Program-made: the position numbers and the translations under genes
Part shown: piece by piece, positions 48,692-60,817 of the stretch
Layout: the number at the start of each line of letters is the position of its first letter
Position numbering within the stretch: the stretch's first letter is position 1
Notes under the pieces: model-generated
The model's input: only the letters and a program-made list of their open reading frames with translations
What the model was told of the DNA's origin: nothing
Database searches by the model: none
NCBI GenBank assembly: GCA_028456385.1
Contig: JALNQF010000058.1
Coordinates: 1-64,000, forward strand
Direction: 5' to 3'
DNA: 64,000 nt
DNA from: Ophiosphaerella korrae
Lineage: Eukaryota; Ascomycota; Dothideomycetes; Pleosporales; Phaeosphaeriaceae

Positions 48692-51179
48692 TTACTCACC
48701 GCCAACACTCAAGTCGGCCGTAAAGTCCTTGCGAATGGTTAGGTTTTCGAAATTGTCCTGGTTGTTGATGACGAGGCCTTTCTCATTGGCTAGATGCAAG
48801 AGACAGATGAAGCAGTAACTAGTGGATATGTCTGCCATGGCTTGTTTGGGGTAGACGGCTTGCAGGTTGTTGACGACGGATGTGAAAGTCAATGAGCCGT
48901 CTACGGCTTTGGAGGCCGGGTGGTCGGGGGCGTTTTGGGGTGGTGGAGCGGAGATCTATGGGATGAGCGTTAGTCCGGGTGCAGGGGAGTGGGGTTGAGG
49001 GGACTTGCGTCTTCTAGGCCAATGCCTCTCCATAGTTCGTCTTTGAGACGCTTAACGTCTACTTTTTTGGCTACTCGCGCGTATTGCACGTACTCGGGTC
49101 GGAATCTTCGACTCTGCGTGACGAGTTGTGCACCAAACGCATCGGCTTGTGAACTTGGTATCGCGCCGTCTATGGGCTGCAGGGCTTCGGGTCCGTCTTG
49201 TGGCGGTGGTGAGAAATGGTCCCTAGCGTCAGCAAAATCGTCATCGTCTTCCATTGGGCCTCCCGGCATAGGTAGACCGTCGTCCTGGAAGAAATCGGCG
49301 TCGTAGTTGCCTTGTACTGCGCCATCTTCCTCAGCGATGGCATCCTGGCCATCACGATTGGCCCAATAAGCTTCATCGACATCACCGTGTGCGGGCTCCT
49401 TCGCATTTTGAGGCTGCAATCGCCGGCCTTCACGGCGCGAGCCCATGCGCGCCTTGGGCTTCAAGAATAGACGTAAGAGTTGCCGTGAGTTGAAGTGCTT
49501 ATCGTCAGGTAGCAAATTCCGAGTCTTTGACTTCCATTGGGCCTTGGGTAGCGAGATGGTTGAGTTTGAGGTTGCAGGAGTGTAGAGCATATCTGCTGTA
49601 GCTTGTGACATGGGTGCGGAGAAGTCGATTTCAAAAAGCTCCTTCTCTTTCCTTTTCGTGACGGTTGCTGGTTTGCCAACATCTTTGACACGTCGGATGC
49701 GCCAGTGCTCGGGACCTGCCCAGTTCTTCTTGAGAGCCTGATCAAAGTAGCTAAGAATGTTCTCCTGCTCCTGGTCTCGGCCGTGAGTCATAGAGAGGCC
49801 ATATTGCGCACCGTCAACCATATCAGCCTCAGCACCTTCTTCCTCTTCTCCTTCTCCCAGGGTCATGTTGTGGACTCGGGCTTGGGGATCGCGGATGGCT
49901 TCTCGCGCCCAAACCTCGCCACCCTCGCCAAAGCCGGTCTCAGGGGGGAGATCAAAACCGCCCATATTGATGTCATCATCATCGTCAAATCCCATAGGAT
50001 TTTCATCATCTAGGAACAGACCAGATCGGTTACCAGGTTCTTCGTCGTCATCGTCCTTCTTGTCGTCGTTGCGCCAGTCCTCTGGGGCTTTCATGAAGGG
50101 CAAATCCATGGATCCATTGACGTCGCCCAGGTCAAATGTTTTCATTGAAGGGCAGATATCTTGTTCATCAAGGCGAAGGAGGTCCGGGAAGTACTTAGCG
50201 GCGAGTCCAGATATGTCGACGTCGATGTCAAGTGCGTCTTCTGTCTCTAGCTGGGCCGGCTCTTCTGGTGCCGGTGTTGCGCGTGCATCATCTGCAGTTG
50301 CATCGTTTGCATCGTCGCTGCTATCGAAGACGATTCTTCCCTTGGCATCGATGGCTAGATGGTTCAGTAGCAGACCCTTGGCACCTCCCTCGTCGAAGTC
50401 GGCCGATGCCTTCTTGAACAGAGGATCGACGGCAAACTCAAGTTCCATCTTCTTGTTTTGCAGCTGAGCAAAGGATGTGGCCAAGGTTGCTTCAGCAGAC
50501 CGTGCAGCCCGCTTCTTGCGCTTCTTCTGGCCGTCTTCCCCCTCCTCGCCGTCGTCATCCTCGCCGTCTTCGCCCTCATCGTCCCCACGACGCTTCTTGC
50601 TCGCATTTTCGGCGAGGCCGCTGAGAAGCTTGCCTGTATCTGTCGCCACGCTGTCGACTCTGCTGGTATAGATCTTGACGCAACCGTCGAGCGTGCAGCT
50701 GGCCTTTTGGAAGTTGACACCGTCGCCCTCTTTTAGGAGCGACATTTCGTGGAAGTAGTCGATGAGGGCAAAGTTCCAGGAATTGTTTGCGTTAATTTTG
50801 TTATCTGTGGCCATCTTCATCCACTCCTCAAAGTTGGCCAGCAAGGGCATGACGCGCTTCATGGGCGTCACAGCAGTTCCTGCCACATCTGGCATGTCGT
50901 CATCCTGGTCCTGAGACGGCGTGTGCGGACTATTCTGGCCTGTAGCGAGCGAAATTCGCATCCGGCTGGGGGTGGCTGAGGCTGAAGCTCGCAGGGAGTT
51001 GCGCTGTGCTTCGTGAAAGGCATGGCGGCGGTTGGCTTTTTCCTGGCGGTCGTCGTTGAGCGGTACTCTGTGCCGTCAGGTCAGTGGGGTGCGACAATTC
51101 ATTGTATGCAGCTGGAATATTACTTGATCGGCGTCTTTTGCGGCGAGCCCGCAATGCTGTACTTGGTCGCGCGTGCCAT
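48692..51179 (-). CDS. BRN1: Condensin complex subunit 2 (Brn1/CAP-H, kleisin)
   Basis: Three minus-strand exons (51179-51124, 51067-49009, 48955-48692) give 792 aa, near the family length (yeast Brn1 is about 750 aa). It is the kleisin that bridges the SMC2-SMC4 heads in condensin and is needed for mitotic chromosome compaction. Diagnostic stretches are VPLNDDRQEKANRRHAFHE, FEEWMKMATDNKINANN, the CTLDGCVKIYTSRVDSV region, an acidic KKRRGDDEGEDGEDD stretch, and FDQALKKNWAGPEHWRIRR. The last exon forms the C-terminal winged-helix part that binds SMC4/2. Intron 1 is GT-AG (56 bp); intron 2 is GC-AG (GCAAGT...GACTAAC...CATAG, 53 bp), the only frame-preserving choice. The C-terminal stop follows GTGAGT, a good donor, so an extra 3' exon is possible. 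It is divergent from the exchanger gene. Confidence 0.93.
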
Positions 51180-51764
51180 GGTTGTGGTTGATATCTCGTC
51201 GTTGGTCGTGGAGACGGGTGGTTTGTTTGTCAACAGGTTGCGCCTCCATGTGCCCCACTCGCCACATGTGCACAGCCACATACCAGCCACATCACTCGCC
51301 ACAGAATCCTATTCCCAAGTCTCTGGGACGGATTCACGCATTCACGCATTCATGCCCATGCAGTCATGCAGCTACTCATCGCCCGTGTCTGACCCATATC
51401 TTTGATCGCGGCCCTTCCCATCGCCTATTCCAACCCAATATTCTTCTTATAATTCTCACTGTCGTCATCTTACGTGCATGCACGAGCGGCCAAAACACTC
51501 CGCGCGGAACCTGTGACGGCGCCAGCGCACTGCTAGTCGATAACACAGCGATCTCACCGATGTTGGTATAAGGCCCGGTCAGTGCTAGTCGTCGCCCCTC
51601 GAACGAGCACACGTCCACGTCCACGCTCAGACAGACTCGACGAATCTTCTGCACTTATTCAGACATACCCAGACCCCGCCTTCCCGTCGCTGGCACTGCC
51701 GGCGCATCCTATCTTGCCCGGCTCCATCCCCGCGTGCATGAATCGAGGGGAACATGTCGCGACA
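51180..51764. promoter_or_regulatory. Shared 585-bp divergent promoter region
   Basis: It separates the head-to-head start codons of the condensin gene (-) and the exchanger gene (+). It contains both 5' UTRs. No specific factor site is claimed. An in-frame ATG at 51738 upstream of the chosen exchanger start falls in this stretch. Confidence 0.5.
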
Positions 51765-54700
51765 ATGAACGACGACGCCATTCTGCACACCGTCCAGCGA
51801 TGGCGACGCTCAAAATACTCGGCCCGCCCCTTTGCCCTCACCATACTCGCCATATCTCTCATCACAATCCTCGCGCTGGCGAAAGACTATCGGTCGGATC
51901 ATGGCGCCACTACTACTAGAAGCTCCTTGCGCAAACGAGACCTTGTCATCCAGGATGAGGAGGTCAGTTTCTTATTGTAAGAATTGCATTGTACCATGCT
52001 GACTAGATCCGCCAGTGCCGGCTTGTCCACCACGCCCAAGACCAGTGCGCCTTCGTTCTTGCCAACTGCCCCGATGAGGAAGCCGGCGTCATCTCCTACC
52101 TCACCCTCTACTACTGTCACATGCCCAACGCCAAACCCGTCGCCTTCGCCCTCATGACGCTATGGCTCGCCATGCTCTTTAGCACCATTGGCATCGCAGC
52201 CAGCGATTTCTTCTGCGTAAACCTCAACACCATCGCCAGCATGCTCGGCATGAGCGAGAGTCTGGCTGGCGTTACCCTACTTGCGTTTGGCAATGGCAGT
52301 CCAGATGTCTTCTCTACCTTTGCTGCATTTCGCACACACGCTGCAAGCCTGGCGGTTGGAGAGCTTATTGGCGCTGCCTGCTTCATCTCGGCCGTCGTTG
52401 CCGGCTCAATGGCGCTTATCCGCCCCTTTGCAGTGGCACGCAAGAGCTTTTTACGCGACGTGTCCTTCTTCCTCATAGCTGCAGCATTCAGCATGGGCTT
52501 CATTGCAGACGGAAAACTCCATCTTTGGGAATCCTTGTCCATGGTCGGATTCTATCTCTTCTACGTCGCATTCGTGGTGGCTTGGCATTGGTGGATCAAC
52601 CAGCGAAGAGCAAGGAGACTCAAAGCAGCTGCAATGAGAAGCCATTTTGTCACTCCTGGCGGCGAAATAGAAGAGATCCCCGAGTTTCATGACGAGGAAA
52701 CCCCACCCGGTGGCAGGACCCCCGGTCGGGGTCTTTCTATTGATGACTTTAATAACCTTGAACGAGCCGGCCAGGATTCCCTTGACGAAGACGACCAGGA
52801 GGAGGAACGCGAGCGGTGGATGGGTGAGATGAGCAACAACATGCGTGTCAACAGACCGCAACTTGGGAGTCGACGTAATACACACACACCAATCCGTCCT
52901 AGTCTTGTTGGAGCTCTGGAGTTCAGAGCCGTTCTTTCATCATTGCAGAAATCTAGGAACATCCAGTCCATGCCAATCAGCCTGCGAAGATACTCAGATG
53001 ACCCTACATACACCACCGCGCAGCAGCAAGATTACCTCTCTACCACCTTGGACCCTGCTGGCCGACCTCCTTTCGACGTGGCGCCCATCAACTCGGACGC
53101 TTCCCCACATGTAACTAGACCCAATGTCGATATCCAGCAGGCCATAGGTAGTAGGGTGCGAGCCGTATCCACCAACGATATTGACAGCGTTCAACTTCGT
53201 CCGCACACGCTGCTTGAGCCAGTGCCGGATATCACTTTTGGGCCGCCTACCCCCGAATTCCGCAATACCGTCATGCCTGGCGGTCAGCCACCGCTCTCGC
53301 CCACATTCTCCTTATCACCTCCCCCATCTGAGCGCTCCTCGCGAGCACCAAGCCCCGTACCAAACGCCTCACATCCATCCCCTAATCGACTCGCACCTCC
53401 CGGAGCTGATGACCCTCTCCTAATCCCTGTCCGCTCAACTACGTCATCACTGAGTCCAAATCCATCGCCAATCCTTGCCCCTGGAGAACGGCCTGCACCA
53501 CCCCACCTAAAGCTGGCGGTTCCGGACGCCACGTCCCCACCGATTCCGTTCCCTGCATATACGGAATATCCCTGGTCTGCGCAAAGTTCTAGGCCGCCGA
53601 GTATACGACCACACCGCTCACCGAGTGCATCACCGGAGTCTATGTTTCCTCGAGATCCATTTACCATCCACGAAGCGGCCAAAGTTCCCAAATGGTGGCC
53701 GTGCCGACTTCTTCCTCCACCACACATCTTCTTCGGAACTCTGTTTCCAACACTGGCCTGCTGGGGCGAGAAGAACATTTGGGAAAAGGCCTTGGGAGTC
53801 ATTACTGGCTTACCTGTACTGCTGTTGACCATAACGCTTCCAGTCGTTGAGCTCCAAAAGGATGAGGATCCGGCTGATCATGACGAGCTACCTCGTGACT
53901 TTGCACTCCCAGCGCCATTGAGCAGCAGCATCGATTCACGTGGCCGCAGCATAGTACTACCACCAGAAAGCCTGGCAACACCAGGCACATCCATGAATAC
54001 GAAGGGCACTTCCCACCATATGCGCCAACCAAACGGCTCATCTTTCAGCACGACAACAAGCAACCCACCTCTTGTGTACATTACTGGCGCAGAACATGCT
54101 GCACAGTCCCCCGAACAACTTCCCGCTAAACCTCTGACACCGGAACCCAGACCATGGAACCGATGGCTTGTGATCCTTCAAATATTCACGGCACCATTTT
54201 TCATCGTACTGATATTGTGGGCTAATATGCAACCTGACGACCCTCGTGCGCTTCTGCGGCATAGCCTCTATGCCCTCATCGGCTCGCTGTGCATGCTCGG
54301 AGTCACACTCGTCACAACAACGCCAAATCGGCCGCCGCGATGGCGTGGGCTTCTTTGTTTCGCCGGTTTTGCAGTCGCTATTGCGTGGATCAGTACAATT
54401 GCCAATGAAGTGGTCGGTGTGCTACGGACACTTGGTGTTATTTTGAACATGAGCGACGCTATTCTTGGTCTTACAATCTTTGCCGTGGGCAATTCCCTTG
54501 GAGATCTAGTTGCAGACATAACCGTAGCGCGCCTTGGATTCCCAATCATGGCCCTCTCAGCCTGCTTTGGAGGCCCCATGCTCAATATTCTCCTCGGTAT
54601 TGGTTTGAGTGGTTGTTACATGACCATCACCAAGGGCGAGCACCGTCATGAGAAGCACCCAGAGAAACCTGTGCATTTCAGCCCGTATCGCATCGCTGTG

Positions 54701-54886
54701 AGCACTACGCTGGTTATTTCAGGCGCTACCTTGCTCTTCACATTAGCGGGCCTGCTGGTCGCCGTACCGATGAGACGGTGGAAGATGGACAAGACGATTG
54801 GCTGGGGCTTAGTGGCGCTCTGGACCACGAGCACGTTTGCGAATGTGCTGGTCGAAGTGCTGGGTTACAGCAGCGATGTGAGTTAG
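51765..54886 (+). CDS. Na+/Ca2+ exchanger family transporter (CaCA superfamily)
   Basis: Two exons (51765-51962, 52007-54886) join across a 44-bp intron (GTCAGT...CTGACTAG) to give 1025 aa. Two exchanger domains flank a very long loop. The alpha-1 repeat carries LLAFGNGSPDVFSTF (about residues 155-170). The alpha-2 repeat near residue 895 reads FAVGNSLGDLVADITVAR, followed by FGGPMLNILLGIGLSG. These acidic/Asn motifs bind the transported cation. About residues 215-600 are Ser/Pro-rich and disordered. A signal-anchor-like hydrophobic segment lies near residues 22-40. Layout fits fungal NCX/NCLX-like proteins of organelle membranes (vacuole, ER or mitochondrion; location inferred). ATG 51765 has A at -3; an in-frame ATG at 51738 is the alternative. 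Confidence 0.9.
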
Positions 54887-56538
54887 TGAGTTGATCACGG
54901 CATGTTTTGGCCGTCCATATACCCAGGCGTTGGGGGGGGGGGCATTGCTGTTTTTTTTTTTCGTCGTTTGGTTTCATCTTGTTTACCGGCAATGTGCATA
55001 TTTTCGCTGCGCCTCAACCTCAGCATCCGGTCGTGTTGACAACAGGACTCGCATGTTCACCGGTTGCCCAACGCGCGGTATGCATTTAGAACATGCAGCT
55101 AAGACAGGCGGGAACCGCACAATGCAAACAAGATATGTTCAAAATTCATCTCTGGCGTCTGATTGTGCGCGCACGGCGGCCAAGTTTTTGACCGTGGTGC
55201 GAGTCGCCAATGGGATGCTAGGATCGCAGAGCACACGTGGCATGCATCTCCTGGCTCGGGCTCGTTGGGCTGCATGGCGCCTCCCGCTGAGCCCGTCGAG
55301 CCTCTTCGTTGCCGTGGGCTCAATTCCATATGCAGGCGAATTGGGCTGGAAGCGGTAAGCCTGCGCGCTGCGTGAGGAATGATAAAGCACCACGTAGCAG
55401 AGCGCAAAGAGTCAGAGAATGGCGGCCGGGCGAGTGAGGCGTGCGGAATGCATGCTGTGATTAAATAGAGGAAATTTGGGCATATCTTGTGCAGTAGACT
55501 CGACTGTCCTGCGCATTCACATTACGCTCACAGTTGCCTGCATCGCCAACTCCGTCGCATCTCGCATTTTCTCGCCGGGTGTACTATGTTCAAGTCAACA
55601 GCTCAGAAACCATCGCATTGTTATCTGATCCGGAGAGTTCGGCGTAGGCCCTAAGCACATACATATCCATCTATCTATCAATTCCAACACCAAAAGCAAC
55701 AAGCACCCGCATCGTCATCCTGCATCGCCTCGTGTCGCTTGTTGGACTGCATCTGCAAGCTCCCTACCTAGGGTGGGTGGTACCACATACCAAATCCCCG
55801 CTTCGCTCCAGTCGTGCCCAAGGGCATCGGCATCGGTGAACAAACTGGCCACACCAACGCTACCATCGCAACCTAAGGCCGCGCCGTCACGCTGCCATCT
55901 GCACATCATCGTCTTCTCCACGTCTCTGTATCTTGTCCCACGCGGGCGTGTTTAAAACGTCTTATCGATTGTCCCTCGCACATCTACCATCCATCCATCA
56001 TCCATCCATCCATCCACCCATCCCGTCTCCGGTTAGCTCAGTGTCAAGCAAAAACTCCGCATAGCAGCAAGGGAGTCTCAGGCCCGCCACCGCCCAGTGC
56101 TCTGCTCCAGCCGAACAAGTAGACTCGAGACATTCTGCCGGATTGTCGAATCAGGCTTCAGCCCTACCATCAGCTGCCCCAGACCAGCCGGCCCTCCCCC
56201 TTTCTCTGCTAGACACCTACCAGAGCAGGCTCACCGCATCGCCGCCCCCACAATTGTCGACGACAGTTGTTTACAAACACGCTCGAGAGGCTAGCAAGGC
56301 CTCGCCGTGTGGTCCCGGGCTAGTCGCCATATCAGAGCTCCTATTTGCCCCGCCAACTGCTGGACCGGTCAGGGTCAGCCCAAGTCGACCCCCCACCACT
56401 CACCGTCGACGCCCAGCCAGGCCGACCTCGCACCCTTTTCCTTCCTCCGGCATCAAGCTCCCCCCTTCTTCTCCCTTCGACACACCACCGGACTCGGCCG
56501 TTCTCTGGAAGAAGGCCTGAGTACGGACAGCCAGCCTC
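54887..56538. other. Intergenic region with homopolymers and long 5' leader
   Basis: An 11-G run (54932-54942) and an 11-T run (54951-54961) follow the exchanger gene. The segment 55700-56538 is rich in C and CCATC words and is probably the promoter and 5' UTR of the next gene. A frame at 56143-56520 is open but has no domain; it could hold an upstream exon. Confidence 0.4.
55988..56023 (+). repeat. CATC microsatellite
   Basis: A slightly imperfect (CATC)n tract of about nine units lies in the leader of the ubiquitin-like-domain gene. Confidence 0.8.
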
Positions 56539-56955
56539 ATGCCGTTAGTCATAGCCCTCCCCCATCGTCGTCGCGCAGTCTCTCGTGTTTCTTCCCATCG
56601 GTCGCTTTCGCACCGCAACACCAGTAGCCACCCTGTATCTCGCCGCACGCCGCCCTCTGAGGCGTCGTCGCGCGCGACCTCCCGCACCTCCCGCTCCACA
56701 GCCCCGTCCAGTGCTTCGATTTCCGTTCCGTCTAGCGTTTCTGTTTCACCGTCCCGCAGTGCAAAATGCGACGCTGACATCACCATCAATATCAGGAAAG
56801 GAATCACTGTAGACCACCACACGGGCGACGCATACAACTACAGCGAAGACGAAGACTCGTCAGGTGTCCAGGTTCACCGCCAGGCCGAGTACTCGGACTC
56901 GGAAGAGACTGACGACGACGAAGAAGACGACGAAGACGAAGACGACGACGACGAA

Positions 56956-56987
<32 letters not shown>

Positions 56988-59478
56988 AGACGACTACTCC
57001 GACGAAGACGACCAGTGGGACCTCATCGACACCCCCGAGCTCCAGCCCTCCGACTCGGCCTCGCGCCCCCCGCGCGTAAAGCACCACACCGTCCACGCCC
57101 CCGCCGCGCCGCCCGCACCACGACGCAAGGCGCCTGCTGCTCCTCGTGCCACCTCGCGCCACGCTGTCCCCGTCTCCGATCCGCCCTCGCGACCCAGGAG
57201 CCGAAGCAGAACCACCCTGGATCGCGAACATCGTGGGTCGCGGCGGGCGCGCAGGCCCCAGTCCACCCACCAGGACAGCTTGGAAGAGGACGACTATCCA
57301 GGCTACGCTTCCACCCGTGGCGCACCCGTCCCTCCTTCCCACCATCCCGCCTCAGAGTGGGGTCATGTACCACAGCCTCATACCGCCAATGGCTATCCAC
57401 CAAGCATAATGTCCGACCCCCGCTATACAGCGTATGGCAGCGGCTCCGCGTCGCCAGCCGGCCAGTTGGTGCCCAACGGATACCACGCACACGACCCCTA
57501 CTACGGCCATCAAGGAGGCCATCAGAACCCGTTTGCGCCTAATGGTCCCAATCCCTTCGCCCATGGTGGCCCTCCAGAGCACGATCGAGGAGGGTACTTT
57601 GGCCAATATCCGGGGGCGCCCCCGCCACATGGTCATCGAGGAGGCCCTCGAGGAGGCAGCCGCAATTCGATTCCTCCGCCGGAAAATGCCATGATGCCCT
57701 ATGGCTCTCCAATGGGCTACTACCCTCCATATGGCAATCCATATATGCAGGGTATGCCCGGCGTGCCTGGAATGCCTGGAATGCCTGGAATGCCTGGAAT
57801 GCCTGGCATGCCTGGCATGCATCCTATGATGTATCCTCCACACGGCTATCCATCTCAATCCCCGCCTCGCTCGGAACATGCGCATTCCAAAAGAGCCACA
57901 CCGCATCGTGAAGAGGAGCAGGCCCCTCCACCTCCTCCGCCTCCTCCTCCGCCTCCTCCACCACCACCACCACCGCCGCCACCGCCCCTGTCCGTCCCAC
58001 CGCAGACGCAAATGATGGTCGTGCCTGTTGCACCACCACCTCCTCCTCCGCCACCGCCGCCGCCTCCACCTCCACCACCCCCTCCACCAGATACAGCCAA
58101 GGAGGACCGTATGCTCAAGGAGCTCGAGAAAATACTGTCTGGTAAAGCGGAGGAGGAAGCCAAAGCTGCCGAAGAAGCACGAAAAAATGCCGAATTAGCT
58201 AAATTCGATCGCCTTGAAAAGATTCTGCTCGGGCAACAGGAAGCCAAGCTTGAGAAGGAGAGATTAAAACAAAAGGCTGCTGCCGAAGCTGCAATTGCCG
58301 CCGCCGAAGCGAAGAAAAAGGGCGATGAGGACAAACTTGCCAATCTTGAAAAGCTGTTCATTGCGCAGAAGGAGGATCAACTCAAGCGCGAAGCTGCCGC
58401 AGAAGCCAAGGCTGCCAAAGAGAAAAAAGAAGCTGAAGAGCAGGCGGCCGCACATGCAGCAGAAAAGAGGGCCGCGGCAGAAAAGGCAAAGGACCTGCTC
58501 GACGCCGCAAAAGCCGCACGTGAAGAGGCAGAGAAGAAGGCTGCAGCAGAAGCAGAGGCAGCTAAGAAAGCACATGAAGCAGCCGTTGAAGAGGCAAAGA
58601 AGGCAGCTGAAAAGGCGGCCGAAGAAGCCAAAGCAGCACACGACAAAGCAGCCGAAGAAGCTAAAGCAGCACACGAGAAGGCCATTGCCGAAGCAAAGGC
58701 TGCCGCGGAAGAGCTAGAGAAAGCAAAGAAGGCAGCCGAAGAAGAAGCAGCCAAATTCAAGCCATCGGAGGCACCTAAGGCGCCAATCAAGTTCAAGGAC
58801 GCAGTAGGTAGGAAGTTCAGCTTCCCATGGCATTTGTGTAAGACATGGAAGGTATGTTCCCTCCCCTCCAACCCCGATTTTCCCAGTTACTAATATATTG
58901 GCCAGGGCATGGAAGAACTCATTAAGCAAGCATTCCTCCACGTGGATGTAATCGGCCCCCACGTCCACGAAGGCCACTACGATCTTGTCGGCCCTGACGG
59001 CGAAATCATCCTTCCACAAGTTTGGGAAACAATGGTACAGCCCGACTGGAATATTACAATGCACATGTGGCCCATGCCCGAACCACCGCCACCTCCGCCA
59101 CCTCCGCCACCCCCGCCTCCAGAGCCAGTGCAACCATACCCTCCACCACCACCGGATGCAGCCGCATTCCTTGCACACCATCTCCCAATCACCAAGTCGA
59201 AAAGCAAGAAGGATAAAGTTAAGCTCAGGGGACACAGTAACCATGCACACATGGTTATTCCACCACCACCTCCACCTATGATGACTGGAGGTGCCGGGCC
59301 TCCTCCGCCTCCACCACCACCGCCGCCGCCACCACCTCCACCCCCAATGGCTGGCGATGCGCCCCCTCCGCCCCCAGCCGTTGTCGTTATGCCGCAGCCC
59401 AGGTCCGGCACCAAGAAGAAGCCTGTGCCCGCCCCATTCTTCAGATGGGCAGCCGGTACAACCAAGAAGAAGAAGTAG
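56539..59478 (+). CDS. Low-complexity protein with fungal ubiquitin-like domain
   Basis: Two exons (56539-58851, 58906-59478) join across a 54-bp GT-AG intron to give 961 aa. Order: Arg/Ser-rich start; an almost pure Asp/Glu tract (residues about 125-157); Pro/Gly/Tyr/His-rich region with PGM triplets in tandem (about 404-430); two polyproline runs (about 463-518); an Ala/Glu/Lys-rich predicted coiled coil (about 524-741); then a folded block starting FKDAVGRKFSFPWHLCKTW that spans the intron and continues with GMEELIKQAF and GEIILPQVWETMVQPDW. This block is the ubiquitin-like domain found at the end of many fungal low-complexity proteins. More polyproline runs follow (about 830-850 and 900-920) and a basic tail KKKK. 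It has no enzyme motif; a scaffold role is only a guess. The start could lie in an upstream exon. Confidence 0.82.
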
Positions 59479-60817
59479 AGCGAACGTAATCGAGCATCAG
59501 CACGGCGTTTAAAACCTGCTCAAAAAGGGCCAACGCTCAATCCTGGCCCCTATTTCCTCTGTTTTTTTTTTCCCCTTTAGGTCGGCTTTCCGGTCTTCCG
59601 TCTCCCACGGCGGAATGCAAAAGTTGATGTATCTACCTGCTATCTCGCCTCGTTTAGCGATTTCCAACGCATTCATACCTCAACACATTTTTGTCTTCGC
59701 TTTGTTTGTGACTTCGGACTACCCCTTGTTGCGTTTTTATCCGGCGTTTTGCGCGCTATGTTTGCGTTGATTTTCTGCTTGGAGCATACATGGTTGGGTG
59801 ATGAGAAGTACGAATAATGATGGGAGCAGTTTTTAGGAGCGGGTGGAGTGTAGTGTTTAGTGAGTGTGAGAAGTGAGAAGTGAGATTTGTTGAATTGAAT
59901 ATATACGTGTATAACTTACTGGTGTACTTCTTCGCTCTTGGCTTGTCTGTTGCTAGATTCAATTTGTGCTATTGAATTACAGCGCTGTTTGATTTAGTTT
60001 GTCCTTCATGTTCCGTGCTTGGCCTTCGCACAACGATGCGAAGTGTATTTGGCTAAAATCGTTTCGTTTTGACGTTCTCAGGCCCTGCGTTTCTTCAGTT
60101 CAAAGTGTGAGAACAGTCGATCAAGTGCATTATATTTTTATCAGCACTATCTATATCCTAACTCTGTGGATTGGGCGCCGGATGGTTATAATCGGAGACG
60201 GTGCCCGTTGACACGATAACAGGATAAAGAACGGCACCGTCATCCTGGGCAAGTTCTGGGCCCTTGAGATGTGGGGAGGTAGACTTGGTACTCAACGCTG
60301 AACAACGGATAGTTTTCGACCTCCCCTTCCAAAACATGAGGTATTACTAGATATCTAGTTGGTACAAATAATCTTGTATCCCTACCAATCAGCTTTTCTC
60401 CGCGTTACAATCTGACACACGCTTTTCTCATAGCAAATCAATCTTGCCAAGTCGTGCAATTACGTACGCCCAGCACTCTCTCAAGTTCCAAGAACAATCT
60501 CCGCACACACACCCAAGATCCCAAGATTTCCCCCGGCACCATCGCGCTCGAGGGAAGGCCGGCGACGGTCAGGCGACGTCAGGTCTTGGCTGCAGATGGC
60601 GGCCGTTTATTATGTACCTGGCTTCTGAGCCTCTGTCCTTCGCTTGTTTCATGAGGAGCACGACGAAACGCCGCGACCAAATCCCTCGCCATCCATCTTG
60701 GACGAAATACGCGCCAAAACGCCCCCCCCGCCACGGCGACGCAGCCGCGCCGGCTATACATATCGCATTGTTTTCCGTTTGATTCCGTTGCCGTTTTGTT
60801 GAACCAAGATACCCACC
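59479..60817. other. Intergenic, no gene seen
   Basis: This holds the 3' flank of the preceding gene and, after about 60430, the CA- and C-rich promoter and leader of the CAP protein gene. No frame shows domain content. Confidence 0.5.

Noticed and set aside
49865..50467. Plus-strand 200-codon Ser-rich open frame
   Set aside because: It is the antisense shadow of the acidic region of the condensin gene; no splice or domain evidence supports it.
57352..58361. Minus-strand Arg/Trp-rich and Gly-rich frames
   Set aside because: These are shadows of the polyproline and PGM repeats of the ubiquitin-like-domain gene on the plus strand.
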